DNA from: Prosthecobacter debontii
GTDB lineage: Bacteria; Verrucomicrobiota; Verrucomicrobiia; Verrucomicrobiales; Verrucomicrobiaceae
Assembly (NCBI GenBank): GCA_945869675.1
Contig: CAMBPS010000036.1
Span: 1 to 33,894, forward strand
Direction: 5' to 3'
DNA length: 33,894 nucleotides
The translations under genes and the position numbers were made by a program. Below, in pieces: positions 1 to 8,079 of the stretch. Position 1 is the first letter of the stretch, and each line of letters starts with the position of its first letter. The notes beneath the pieces are model-generated. The model had not been told where the DNA came from, made no database searches, and was given only the letters and a program-made list of their open reading frames with translations.

Positions 1-129
1 CTCAATTACAACGAAGCCGAAATTCAGAAGGAAAGCGCAGCTTTCGAAGCCCTCCGCCCAAGCACCGACCTCGTCGGACTCGAGCAGGCCTTCAAGTTTG
101 CCAGCGAAGAATGGCGTCCGGGCGAATAA
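1..129 (+). CDS. C-terminal end of an unidentified protein (5' truncated by window edge)
   Basis: Frame 1 is open from the first base and ends with TAA at 127-129, giving the last 42 residues of a protein. The tail is acidic and helical in character and ends in EEWRPGE. A strong intrinsic terminator follows 32 bases after the stop, which supports this being a real gene end. The spacing of a glutamate, an AF pair and an STD segment is faintly reminiscent of crotonase (enoyl-CoA hydratase) C-termini, but 42 residues are too few to name it. No function is assigned. Confidence 0.7.
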   Translation, partial: LNYNEAEIQKESAAFEALRPSTDLVGLEQAFKFASEEWRPGE

Positions 130-161
130 GCCTAGACAGCCTGATTCATCAAAGATCCCCG

Positions 162-191
162 GAGGGGCACCGCAAGGTGCCCCTCTTTTTT
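162..191 (+). terminator. Rho-independent terminator of the preceding gene
   Basis: A 10-bp G+C-rich stem (162-171 pairing with 176-185) closes a GCAA tetraloop and is followed at once by a T-rich run ending at 191. It lies 32 bases beyond the stop codon at 129. The T-run is only on the plus-strand side, so it serves the plus-strand gene. The minus-strand lipoprotein gene that ends at 249 faces it without a matching U-tract. Confidence 0.9.
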
Positions 192-248
192 ATTGGTGCA
201 CTCATCGTTATCTAGCTGTTGCTCAAGATTTCCTTGCAGCGCATGCTC

Positions 249-752
249 TCAGAGTCCAGTCGGATGCCGCAAAACGTACCCTTTGATTGGGCGGGAGCCG
301 ACAGACCATTTGGGGCCTTTATTTTGGCCGTTGTAACCGGTATCGAGTCGCAGGCCAGCGATTTCAATAAAGGTGTGGCCGTTTTTAGCATAAACGGTGA
401 TGTACTTGCCCGGACCCGCACGGCCATACTTCCGCAAGCTACTGGAGGTGCCGACTGAACTGATCAATCCTGCCCCATGCAGAGCGTAGGAGACAGTGCC
501 AGAGCAATCGTAACCCCTGTCATTGAACGAGGCATGACCACCACCGTATTTGTAAGGCATGCCCACGATCTGATTCCCAGCGTTGAGAGCCTGCATTACT
601 TTTCTTGGCAGGCCTGCGGGGGGCACCGCTCTTCCACCGACGATCGCGGCCGTTTTTCCAGGAACATACTGATACTCCCAGTATTTTGGTTTGGAAGAAC
701 AGCTGCTTAGAAAGATCGTGGCGGCAATGAAGCCGAGGCGTTTGAAGGTCAT
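249..752 (-). CDS. NlpC/P60-family lipoprotein, probable cell-wall endopeptidase
   Basis: This 167-residue protein has a short N-terminal hydrophobic segment ending in a lipobox (LSSC, Cys18), so it should be a lipoprotein. The rest matches the NlpC/P60 papain-like fold: the nucleophile motif YDCSG puts the catalytic cysteine at Cys83, and the NGHTFIEIAG segment supplies the catalytic His126. Members of the family cleave peptide stems of peptidoglycan, typically near D-Glu and meso-diaminopimelate. The Gly-rich YKYGGGH just before the nucleophile is typical of the family. It stands alone, facing the previous gene and diverging from queE. No clear Shine-Dalgarno precedes the ATG. The family call is firm; the exact bond cleaved is not. 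Confidence 0.88.
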   Translation of the reverse strand: MTFKRLGFIAATIFLSSCSSKPKYWEYQYVPGKTAAIVGGRAVPPAGLPRKVMQALNAGNQIVGMPYKYGGGHASFNDRGYDCSGTVSYALHGAGLISSVGTSSSLRKYGRAGPGKYITVYAKNGHTFIEIAGLRLDTGYNGQNKGPKWSVGSRPIKGYVLRHPTGL

Positions 753-873
753 GTTTTTTGGGGCTTTGAGAAAGGTAATCTTACTTCAACCTGAAACCGC
801 AGTGTTTTTCATCAAGTTTTTCTGAATCAGCCGGGATCATTCGCCATTGCTCAATCTGTGTTTAGAATATCTC

Positions 874-1572
874 ATGCGAATCTCGGAAATTTTTTATTCA
901 GTCCAAGGTGAAGGGTCCCTAACGGGGGTGCCCTCCGTGTTTGTTCGAACCTCTGGCTGCAATCTCCGCTGTGATTGGTGTGATACTCCCTACGCCTCCT
1001 GGTCGCCGGAGGGGCCTGAGATCAGCCTGAGTAAGATTGTGGAGGCTGTCTCGCAGTATTCTGCGAGACATGTCGTGATCACAGGGGGTGAGCCGATGGT
1101 GGCTAAGGAGATCCGAGAGTTGATTACCCTTTTTCAGGAGCAGGGAAAGCATGTGACCGTGGAGACAGCAGGCACCATTGATCCGGATGGCGTAACCGTC
1201 GAATTGGTCTCACTGAGTCCAAAGTTAGCGAATTCGACCCCAAGCTTAGAGAAAGCCGGAGCTGCCTGGGTGCAGAGACATGAGCAGACGCGCCTTCAGC
1301 CCGACGTGCTACGGGCTTGGATCGAGTCCTCTCGAGACTACCAGCTGAAATTCGTGATCTCATCAGAGGCGGATTTGATCGAGGCCCAGAGTGTGGTGGC
1401 AAGCATTGGCATTCCGATCCTTCCAGAGAAGATCCTGCTTATGCCTGAAGGCATTTCGGTGGAAGTGATGCGCACTCGATACACACTTCTCATCAACGCT
1501 TGTCTGAACCATGGCTATAGGCTAAGCCCGCGTCTGCACATTGAGCTATTCGGAAACAAGCGTGGGACTTGA
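874..1572 (+). CDS. queE: 7-carboxy-7-deazaguanine synthase (QueE), radical SAM enzyme
   Basis: QueE converts 6-carboxy-tetrahydropterin to 7-carboxy-7-deazaguanine on the way to preQ0 and queuosine. The N-terminus reads ISEIFYSVQGEG, the QueE signature, followed by the radical SAM cluster motif CX3CX2C (Cys29, Cys33, Cys36 in CNLRCDWC) and the SAM-binding TGGEP at residues 70-74. I chose the ATG at 874 (232 residues) because family proteins begin right at this MRISEIF segment. An in-frame TTG at 847 would add nine residues without homology. Length fits the family (about 210-240). No other queuosine gene is visible in the window, so it is not in a que operon here. Confidence 0.95.
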   Translation: MRISEIFYSVQGEGSLTGVPSVFVRTSGCNLRCDWCDTPYASWSPEGPEISLSKIVEAVSQYSARHVVITGGEPMVAKEIRELITLFQEQGKHVTVETAGTIDPDGVTVELVSLSPKLANSTPSLEKAGAAWVQRHEQTRLQPDVLRAWIESSRDYQLKFVISSEADLIEAQSVVASIGIPILPEKILLMPEGISVEVMRTRYTLLINACLNHGYRLSPRLHIELFGNKRGT

Positions 1573-1580
1573 AAGGTCAG

Positions 1581-1690
1581 AATTGGTTCCCCATTTATTG
1601 GGAATGGCTAAAAATGGTTCCTTTCACGCTTTTGTGAAGGCAAAGCCGTGACAGCTAAAGGGGCTGGCGCTTTAACTGGTCAGGTTCACA
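1581..1690 (+). promoter_or_regulatory. Foldable 5' leader upstream of the TonB receptor gene
   Basis: The 123-base gap between queE and the receptor can form several local helices: TTCCC at 1587-1591 with GGGAA at 1600-1604; a bulged hairpin pairing CCTTTCAC (1620-1627) with GTGAAGG (1634-1640); and AAAGC (1642-1646) with GCTTT (1669-1673), enclosing further AGCC/GGCT pairing. Several helices in so short a leader suggest a structured RNA or transcription-factor sites. I could not match it to a known riboswitch; the cobalamin core expected before some TonB receptors is not recognisable. It may simply be palindromic spacer. Confidence 0.25.
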
Positions 1691-1695
1691 AGATC

Positions 1696-3819
1696 ATGCA
1701 CCAACTATCCTTTGCCATCCTTCTAGCCTCCACACTAGCAGTTGCTCAAGAACCAATATCCTCCGTTGAGACGACTGAAAAAATTCCTGAAATGGTCATT
1801 ACCGCCACTCGTGGTCAGACAAACCTGTTGAAAGTGCCTGCCGTGGTCCGCACATTGACAGCAGAGCAACTCCAAGAGCGCCAAGTGCGTTCGCTGCCAG
1901 AAGCACTGCGCGAAGTGCCCGGTGTGAATGTGCAAAAAACCTCCAATGGCCAAGGTTCACCCTTCATTCGTGGATTCACGGGTTTCAGAAATCTGGCGCT
2001 TATCGATGGCATTCGTTTTAACAATTCGACCTTCCGTGAAGGGCCTAACCAATACTGGAATACCATCGACTCTTATGCGATCGACCGCATTGAATTGGTG
2101 CCAGGTCAGGGCAGTGTGCTCTATGGAAGTGATGCGATTGGCGGCACGTTGAACCTGTTCACGAAAGGTTCGGGTTATCTCACTGAACAGCCTGGCTTTT
2201 TCTTCCACGGACTTAGCTCCTATCGTGGCTCCACAGCAGAGGAAAGTAATATGGCGCACCAAGAGATCCAGTTTGGTGAAGGCGGAAAATGGGGCTTCCA
2301 TCTCGGTGCCAGTCTGAAATCCTTTGGAGATGTGCACGATGCGAAGCTAGGCGATCAGCCTCATACGGGTTATGATGAATTGGCCTATGATGCCAAATTG
2401 GAGGTGTCTCTTGATCCGAACTGGACTCTGACAGCGGTTCATCAGCAGCTACGTCAAAATGATGTCTGGCGCACTCATGCCTCGATTTATGGTATTTCCT
2501 ATGAAGGCAGCACCATTGGGACGGATCTCAAACGCAGCTTTGATCAAGAACGCTCGCTTTCCTACCTCCGCTTAGCTGGGGAGGATTTGGAGGGTTTTAT
2601 CGACAGCGTCAACTTCACGGTCTCTCTCCAAACATCCAGTGAGGATGAGGATCGTATCCGTCGGCGTGCCGATAACCGCGTGGACTACAATCAGACGCGT
2701 CTTTCTACCATTGGCTTTGATCTGCAATTTCAAAGTCAGACACCCCTGGGCCGCTTAACGTATGGGGCAGACTATTTCCGTGACTCCGTGAATAGTGCGA
2801 GTCAGCGCTATCGTTTGAATGGTTCACTGCATTCGATCGGCATTCAAGGACCTGTGGGCGATGACTCCACCTATCACCTGCTGGGCTTATATCTCCAGGA
2901 TGAGATCGACCTCGGTGACCGCGTTCACCTCTTTGTTGGAGGACGCTACACTTACGCCAAAGCCAGCGTCGGGATCTATGATGACCGTAGTACGGCGATC
3001 AGAAATGATAGCGCCAAAGATGACTGGAGAAACTATTCTGGCAGTGCGCGGGTGACGATTGATCTGGATGAAAAAGATCAATACCGCTTTTATGCTGGAG
3101 TCTCTCAGGGTTTCCGTGCACCGAATCTTTCCGATTTAAGTCGCTTAGACATTGCGCGTTCTAATGAGCAAGAAGTGCCATCGAGTGAGTTAAGCCCGGA
3201 GGAATATGTAAACTTTGAATTAGGCCTCAAAGCCGATACCGAGCACTTCAGTGGTAACTTGGGCTACTTTTACAGCCTGATTGATGATATGATTATTCGG
3301 CGTGAAACGGGGGAGACTCTTGGAGGTAATCGCGTTGTCGAAAAGCGCAATGGGGGCAATGGTTACATGCAAGGCATCGAGCTGAGCGGACAGTATCGCT
3401 TTCATTCGAGTTGGTCTGTTTTTGGCCATATGACCTGGACTGAAGGTCGCGTGGATCAGTTCATTGGCACAACGACACAGCAACAGGTGCAGCCACTCAG
3501 CCGTGTGGTGCCGCTCATGTGGCGTGCGGGTGTGCGTTGGCAGACGGTGGATCGCCGCTATTGGACTGAATTGGTAGCTTTGGGGCAGTCGGATTCAGAT
3601 CGCCTGAACGCGGGTGACCGCCTCGACACCCAGCGCATTCCACCAAATGGCAACCCCGGTTTCGTCTGGCTAACTTTACGCTGTGGTGTGCAAGTTACCC
3701 AAAATCTCGATGTCACTGTGGCTCTAGAGAACCTCTTGGATCGTCAGATTCGTTACGCTGGTTCTGGATCCAATGAGGCCGGTTTTGGAGCCGTCTTAGG
3801 TGCAACAGTAAAGTGGTAG
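1696..3819 (+). CDS. TonB-dependent outer-membrane receptor (iron/heme-type)
   Basis: A 707-residue outer-membrane transporter of the TonB-dependent family. The ATG at 1696 is preferred over an upstream GTG at 1648 because it places a standard signal peptide (MHQLSFAILLASTLAVAQ) at the N-terminus. A TonB-box-like segment (EMVITATRG) follows, then the plug domain with RGF, LIDGIRFNN and the VLYGSDAIGGTLN motif. The C-terminal barrel ends in LENLLDR and a terminal aromatic Trp, typical of BAM substrates. The plug sequence, with an NNSTFREGPNQYWNT segment, resembles receptors annotated for heme/hemoglobin or ferric siderophores; this substrate is an inference. No exbB/exbD/tonB genes are nearby. 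A strong hairpin follows at 4024-4052. Confidence 0.93.
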   Translation: MHQLSFAILLASTLAVAQEPISSVETTEKIPEMVITATRGQTNLLKVPAVVRTLTAEQLQERQVRSLPEALREVPGVNVQKTSNGQGSPFIRGFTGFRNLALIDGIRFNNSTFREGPNQYWNTIDSYAIDRIELVPGQGSVLYGSDAIGGTLNLFTKGSGYLTEQPGFFFHGLSSYRGSTAEESNMAHQEIQFGEGGKWGFHLGASLKSFGDVHDAKLGDQPHTGYDELAYDAKLEVSLDPNWTLTAVHQQLRQNDVWRTHASIYGISYEGSTIGTDLKRSFDQERSLSYLRLAGEDLEGFIDSVNFTVSLQTSSEDEDRIRRRADNRVDYNQTRLSTIGFDLQFQSQTPLGRLTYGADYFRDSVNSASQRYRLNGSLHSIGIQGPVGDDSTYHLLGLYLQDEIDLGDRVHLFVGGRYTYAKASVGIYDDRSTAIRNDSAKDDWRNYSGSARVTIDLDEKDQYRFYAGVSQGFRAPNLSDLSRLDIARSNEQEVPSSELSPEEYVNFELGLKADTEHFSGNLGYFYSLIDDMIIRRETGETLGGNRVVEKRNGGNGYMQGIELSGQYRFHSSWSVFGHMTWTEGRVDQFIGTTTQQQVQPLSRVVPLMWRAGVRWQTVDRRYWTELVALGQSDSDRLNAGDRLDTQRIPPNGNPGFVWLTLRCGVQVTQNLDVTVALENLLDRQIRYAGSGSNEAGFGAVLGATVKW

Positions 3820-4023
3820 CCGATCCAGAGGGACTGTGCTTTGCCTCTTTCATCGAAAGTTCCGAGTTGTGATTGCAGCTCCGAATTTTTGGGTTTTACG
3901 GCTGTGAATGACTTGATGCAAATGGGTAGCTAAAAGCCAGGAATGGGTGCAAAAGGGCTTCCGTTGTCTTGAATCAACAGATGATCATACGCGAAGTGTA
4001 GGTCTGCTGAATGACAGAAATGA

Positions 4024-4052
4024 AAATGCCAATGCGGGTAGCATTGGCATTT
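4024..4052. terminator. Hairpin between convergent genes, likely bidirectional terminator
   Basis: A perfect 12-bp inverted repeat (AAATGCCAATGC at 4024-4035 with its complement at 4041-4052) closes a five-base loop. It sits in the gap between the convergent TonB receptor gene (stop at 3819) and the protease gene (stop at 4080). On the minus strand it is followed by a TTTTC-like stretch, and it lies only 27 bases past the protease stop, so it probably ends that transcript. It may also stop read-through from the receptor. The remaining sequence of the gap (3820-4023) shows nothing else I can support. Confidence 0.75.
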
Positions 4053-4079
4053 GATTTGTATTGAACTCAATGACAGAGA

Positions 4080-6395
4080 CTACTTTTTCTCTTCTGCCTT
4101 CGCTGTGGTTGGGTTCTTGGTCGATAGCTCCAAGAAGTCACGGAGAATGTTGACAGTTTCAAATTTCACCGGTTCGATGCCGTATGGGAATTGGGAGCCC
4201 TCAGGCTCGGCGTCTTCATCAGCGGACTTTTTGGCCATTCTCATGCCGGTGCTTTGCTCGCGACTGAAGGCCGACTCAGGGACGAGGTCGGTTTTGTCTA
4301 CGTTATCCAGAGTCAGATGGTAGGTTTTGAAACCGCCGTCTTTGATTTTAGCGGCGATCTCTTTGGCGCGTGCTTCTCTTTCGGTTTCATGATTCTCACG
4401 CCGCTGTTTGGCTTCCTTAGAGTCTTTTTCGCGCTCGGCTAAATTAAGGCTGAGAGTATTTTTATCGATGCGTTCCTTGAGGCGCTTCGACTCTTCGATG
4501 ATATTTTGAAATTCTGGATTGGTTTTGATCCGGTCTTCCATGCGCTTGCGGAGTTCTTCAATAGGTAATGGGTTTTTAGTGAAGAGGTTGTATTTCTGCG
4601 CTGGAATGGTGTCGTATGGCAGTGGGTTTTCAGCAGAGCCTTCGCCAATGTCGAGAACGTCTCGGATGGAAGGCAGCACAAGCTCTGGTTCTACACCTTT
4701 GAGCTGTGTCGAGCCACCCGCAATACGGTAGAATTTCTGAATGGTGACTTTCAGGTTTCCGGCTCGGTCTTTTTTGGCAAAAAAAGGCATGAATCGTTCG
4801 ACCGGCAGGATGGTCTGAACGGTGCCTTTGCCAAAGGTGGACTTGTCACCTACGATCAGGGCGCGGTGGTAATCTTGCAGGGCGGCGGCGAGAATCTCGG
4901 AAGCTGAGGCGCTGGTTTTATCGGTTAGCACGATCATTGGGCCGCTATAAAAGGCTTTTTCATTCTCACACTCGCGGAAGGAGATGGTTCCACGCCAGTC
5001 TTTAGCCTGCACGACAGGGCCGGAGGGGACAAAGAGACCCGTAAGGCGGATGGCCTCTTCCAGTGAACCGCCACCGTTGCCACGTAGGTCGAGGACGAGC
5101 CCGTCGATGTTTTCTTTCATCAGTCGGGAGAGCAGACGTTGAACGTCGTCAGTGGTTGAGACAGTGCCATCTTCCATGTCAGCATAGAAGGAGGAGAGAT
5201 TGATCCAGCCAACTTTCAATGGCTTACCCAATTCGGCTGGGCTGAGCAGTAGCTCCGCATTGGCTAGTTTCTCTTTGAGTTCGACCGGGCCGCGAGTGAT
5301 GGTGACAACTTTCGTCGTGCTAGGGTCTGCCGCTGGATTGACACGCATGCGGACGATGGAACCTTCTTTGCCGCGGATCATATCGACAATCTTTTGCAGC
5401 TTCATGTATTTGGTTTCGACAAAATCAGCATCTCCCTGAGCGACGCCGGTGATCTTGTCATTCAGGGTGAGATCACCTTGCTTGTCGGCGGGCCCGCCAA
5501 CAACGATCCCCTGAATTTGGGCGACATCATCAACCACTCCGAGGAGCGCTCCTATGCCCACCAACTTGTGCTTCATTTGGATATTGAAGCTATCGGTTTC
5601 CTGGACGCTCATGTATTCCGTGTGTGGATCATAGGCAGAGGAAAGGCAGGAGAGGAAATAGTCGACGACAGTTTCTTGATCATTCTCATTGATGCTTTCA
5701 ATTAGGCGGTCGTAGTCTTTCATCACACGCTGTTGAGGTGTGAGCTCTTTTTCTTTTTCTTCTTTGGCGACTTCCTTTTTCACTTCGCCTTCTGGTTTCT
5801 TCGAGGCACTGTCGGTTGGTTTCTCAATAGCTTTTTTGGCGGCTTTTTCAGCCTTCTTTTTGGCTTCTTCGACTTTGGCTTCATCAATGAGCTTTTCCTG
5901 GAGCATGTTGTCTTCTAAGATGTCTAGCCACAGCTTGTCCTGCTCAGCGACATTTTTTGGATAAGGAGCTTTGTCACGCTTGAGTTCGACTTTGCGAGCT
6001 GAATCAAAGGTGAATTTGTGGGTGTCTAGGGTTTTCTTAACAAAAGCAATACGCTCTTGGACACGATTTTTATAGATGTCGTAGATCTCAACAGCGGGGC
6101 TGATATTCCGCATCAGAACTTGATCGTCGAGTGTGGTCTCGTAGTTGGTTTTGAATCCATCAACGTCCTCTTGAGTGAAGAAGACGTGCTTAAAGTCGAG
6201 AAGATTCAGGTAGTTCTGAAGCAACTTGGCTGATAACTCATCATCAAAGTCCCGATGGCTATAGTGTTGGCTCTGGAGCATGTAGGCAACATGCATCGCG
6301 ACTTGGCCGAAATTGGTGTCACTTGCGGCTGGGGCTGCGGTGAGTGATACGGCAGCGAGTGAGGCGGCTAGAATGGACAAAAGTTTACGGATCAT
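4080..6395 (-). CDS. prc: Tail-specific / C-terminal processing protease (S41 family, Prc/Tsp type)
   Basis: A 771-residue periplasmic serine protease. The ATG at 6395 begins a clear signal peptide (MIRKLLSILAASLAAVSLTA); the open frame runs 54 codons further upstream without homology and overlaps the divergent gene, so that longer start is unlikely. Order: Tsp N-terminal domain, a PDZ domain (around VGIGALLGVV and VVGGPADKQG), the S41 core and a C-terminal DUF3340-like region. By spacing to E. coli Tsp (Ser430, Asp441, Lys455) the catalytic residues are Ser497 in SASAS, Asp508 and Lys523 in FGKGTV. A Lys/Glu/Ala-rich insert lies at about residues 168-223, which helps explain the extra length over E. 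coli (682). It likely trims C-termini of periplasmic proteins and may control peptidoglycan hydrolases. It diverges from the hydrolase at 6498. Confidence 0.93.
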   Translation of the reverse strand: MIRKLLSILAASLAAVSLTAAPAASDTNFGQVAMHVAYMLQSQHYSHRDFDDELSAKLLQNYLNLLDFKHVFFTQEDVDGFKTNYETTLDDQVLMRNISPAVEIYDIYKNRVQERIAFVKKTLDTHKFTFDSARKVELKRDKAPYPKNVAEQDKLWLDILEDNMLQEKLIDEAKVEEAKKKAEKAAKKAIEKPTDSASKKPEGEVKKEVAKEEKEKELTPQQRVMKDYDRLIESINENDQETVVDYFLSCLSSAYDPHTEYMSVQETDSFNIQMKHKLVGIGALLGVVDDVAQIQGIVVGGPADKQGDLTLNDKITGVAQGDADFVETKYMKLQKIVDMIRGKEGSIVRMRVNPAADPSTTKVVTITRGPVELKEKLANAELLLSPAELGKPLKVGWINLSSFYADMEDGTVSTTDDVQRLLSRLMKENIDGLVLDLRGNGGGSLEEAIRLTGLFVPSGPVVQAKDWRGTISFRECENEKAFYSGPMIVLTDKTSASASEILAAALQDYHRALIVGDKSTFGKGTVQTILPVERFMPFFAKKDRAGNLKVTIQKFYRIAGGSTQLKGVEPELVLPSIRDVLDIGEGSAENPLPYDTIPAQKYNLFTKNPLPIEELRKRMEDRIKTNPEFQNIIEESKRLKERIDKNTLSLNLAEREKDSKEAKQRRENHETEREARAKEIAAKIKDGGFKTYHLTLDNVDKTDLVPESAFSREQSTGMRMAKKSADEDAEPEGSQFPYGIEPVKFETVNILRDFLELSTKNPTTAKAEEKK

Positions 6396-6497
6396 ATGAA
6401 TAGGCTTATCCTTATAACGCTGCGAGCAGAGATATTCGCTATGATTTTGTGGTTTGCTGGTTGAATTGTCCAACGGTTTCCCACACTTAGAGAGGCT

Positions 6498-7121
6498 ATG
6501 GCTGATATTTCCACATATACGGGCGGCATTGCCCAGACCAATGGTTACCTTTTTCATCTCCCCGGTGGAACGATTCTAGTCGATGCGCCTGATGGTGTGG
6601 CTGCTTGGTTGAAAATGCGCGGAGTGAAGGTGGACGTGCTTTTGCTGACACATCAGCATTTTGATCATGTGATGGATGCGGCCGCAGTGAAGGAGCAGCA
6701 GGGATGCCAAGTGTATGCTTGGTCCGCGCTGTCGAAGGATTTAACCCTAGAGGCGCTCTTTGGAGCCTCGCGTGGCAGCGCGTATGCGGTTCCGGAGTTT
6801 GTGGTGGATGTCGCACTGGCAGGTCAGTCTGAGTTGGCTCTGCTGGGCCTAAACTTTGAGTTGATGCATGTGCCGGGGCACTCGCCGGACAGTCTCTGTT
6901 TTTATCTGGCCGAGGCCAAATGGCTCTTTGGCGGAGATGTACTTTTTTTAGATGGGGTCGGACGCACGGATTTTCCAGGTGGCTCCTTTCAGCAGCTAGC
7001 GGATGGGATTAAAACCAAGCTGTGGCCACTGCCGGCCGAAACCACGGTCTGGCCAGGTCACGGTGATAAGACGACGATCGGACGGGAAAAAGCGGAGAAT
7101 CCGTTTGTCGGTCAGGCTTGA
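6498..7121 (+). CDS. Metallo-beta-lactamase-fold hydrolase, glyoxalase II-like
   Basis: A 207-residue cytoplasmic hydrolase with no signal peptide. The zinc ligands are all present: THQHFDH (His52, His54, Asp56, His57), His128 in HVPGHSPDS, Asp147 in FGGDVLF and His188 in WPGHGDKT. The GRTDFPGG segment and the short length are typical of the small GloB-like/YcbL branch that hydrolyses thioesters such as S-lactoylglutathione or related compounds. The precise substrate is not determined. The ATG at 6498 has AGAGG only two bases upstream, unusually close. The gene diverges from prc, and its last 10 bases overlap the 3' end of the convergent ribokinase gene. Confidence 0.88.
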   Translation: MADISTYTGGIAQTNGYLFHLPGGTILVDAPDGVAAWLKMRGVKVDVLLLTHQHFDHVMDAAAVKEQQGCQVYAWSALSKDLTLEALFGASRGSAYAVPEFVVDVALAGQSELALLGLNFELMHVPGHSPDSLCFYLAEAKWLFGGDVLFLDGVGRTDFPGGSFQQLADGIKTKLWPLPAETTVWPGHGDKTTIGREKAENPFVGQA

Positions 7122-8041
7122 TCTATGGCGAGTTTGGTCATGGCGCTCTGCACATCTCCGCGGTGCGGTAGTCCCTCTTGAGCACCAAGTTGGAGCGTCG
7201 ATAGAGCCGCGGCAACGTTGGCCCATTTGACTGATTCGGTGACAGAGACGCCTTCGGCAAAATGGGCCGTGAAGGCGCCGGCAAAGGCATCTCCAGCACC
7301 AGTCGTGTCCACGGGGGTGATTGGATGTGTGGGCACTTCAGTGACTGTTATCTTGGTTAAACATTGGGTGGATTTATCTCCTCGAGTGATGATGAGTTGA
7401 CGAATGCCTTTGCAACTGAGTTGACTCTGGATGGCGGCTGCCTCAGTCAGTCCAAAGATCTGCAAGGCTTCCTTTTCATTGACGATGAGGACGTCGATAG
7501 TCACATCTCCCCATGGGAAATCTGTGCGGGTGGGGGAAGCATTGAGAATAGCAGGAACGGAGGTTTCATTGGCGATGCTAATGGCAGCTAAGACCGTATC
7601 GAGTGGGATCTCCATCTGCACGAGCATGGCTTTGGCCACAGCAATGCGTGAACGCTGCATTTTTACAGAGGGTGCGGTAAGAGCGGCATTGGCTCCTGGG
7701 ATGACGACAATTTGGTTTTCTCCTAGGGCATCTATGCTGATGAATGCGGAGCCGGTGCTGCCGCGTATGGTGTTTAGAGAGCTGCAGTTGATGTTCTCAC
7801 GTCGAAGGTGATTGCGGTAGTCTCTGCCTTCGGGATCATCGCCGAGGCAGGCAATGATGTTCACCTGAGCCCCCTGACGGGCGGCCGCGAGTGCTTGATT
7901 GCCACCTTTGCCCCCGAAGCGTTTCTCTAACTTCGAAGCTAACACAGTTTCGCCTGCCGTAGGCAAATGTGTCACTTGCGCGATGAGGTCCACGTTAAGA
8001 GAGCCGAGGACGACGATGTTTGCTGCATTAGATCTGGCCAT
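7112..8041 (-). CDS. rbsK: Ribokinase (PfkB-family carbohydrate kinase)
   Basis: A 309-residue PfkB-family kinase that most likely phosphorylates D-ribose at O5. Diagnostic motifs are the N-terminal NIVVLGSLNVDL, the substrate-binding GGKGGNQA at residues 43-50, and the C-terminal DTTGAGDAF with catalytic Asp251. NxD at Asn16-Asp18 and the NEKE segment near 188-191 are also standard. Length equals that of E. coli RbsK. It follows the kinase-like gene after 38 bases on the same strand and may be its transcriptional partner. No ribose transporter genes are in view, so the ribose assignment rests on sequence alone. The 3' end overlaps the convergent hydrolase gene by 10 bases. Confidence 0.9.
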   Translation of the reverse strand: MARSNAANIVVLGSLNVDLIAQVTHLPTAGETVLASKLEKRFGGKGGNQALAAARQGAQVNIIACLGDDPEGRDYRNHLRRENINCSSLNTIRGSTGSAFISIDALGENQIVVIPGANAALTAPSVKMQRSRIAVAKAMLVQMEIPLDTVLAAISIANETSVPAILNASPTRTDFPWGDVTIDVLIVNEKEALQIFGLTEAAAIQSQLSCKGIRQLIITRGDKSTQCLTKITVTEVPTHPITPVDTTGAGDAFAGAFTAHFAEGVSVTESVKWANVAAALSTLQLGAQEGLPHRGDVQSAMTKLAIDQA

Positions 8042-8079
8042 GCGAATGAATACAGAGTCTGTTTGTCTGATCTAGCCAG

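Noticed and set aside
249..710. Plus-strand frames at 219-458 and 477-710
   Set aside because: They are antisense to the NlpC/P60 lipoprotein gene, which has a lipobox and catalytic Cys and His; the plus frames show no family signal.
1573..1695. Cobalamin riboswitch before the TonB receptor
   Set aside because: The leader is too short and lacks the expected conserved core segments; only generic helices are seen.
6396..6557. Longer N-terminus for the Prc protease starting at 6557
   Set aside because: The added 54 residues precede a perfect signal peptide and overlap the start of the divergent hydrolase gene.
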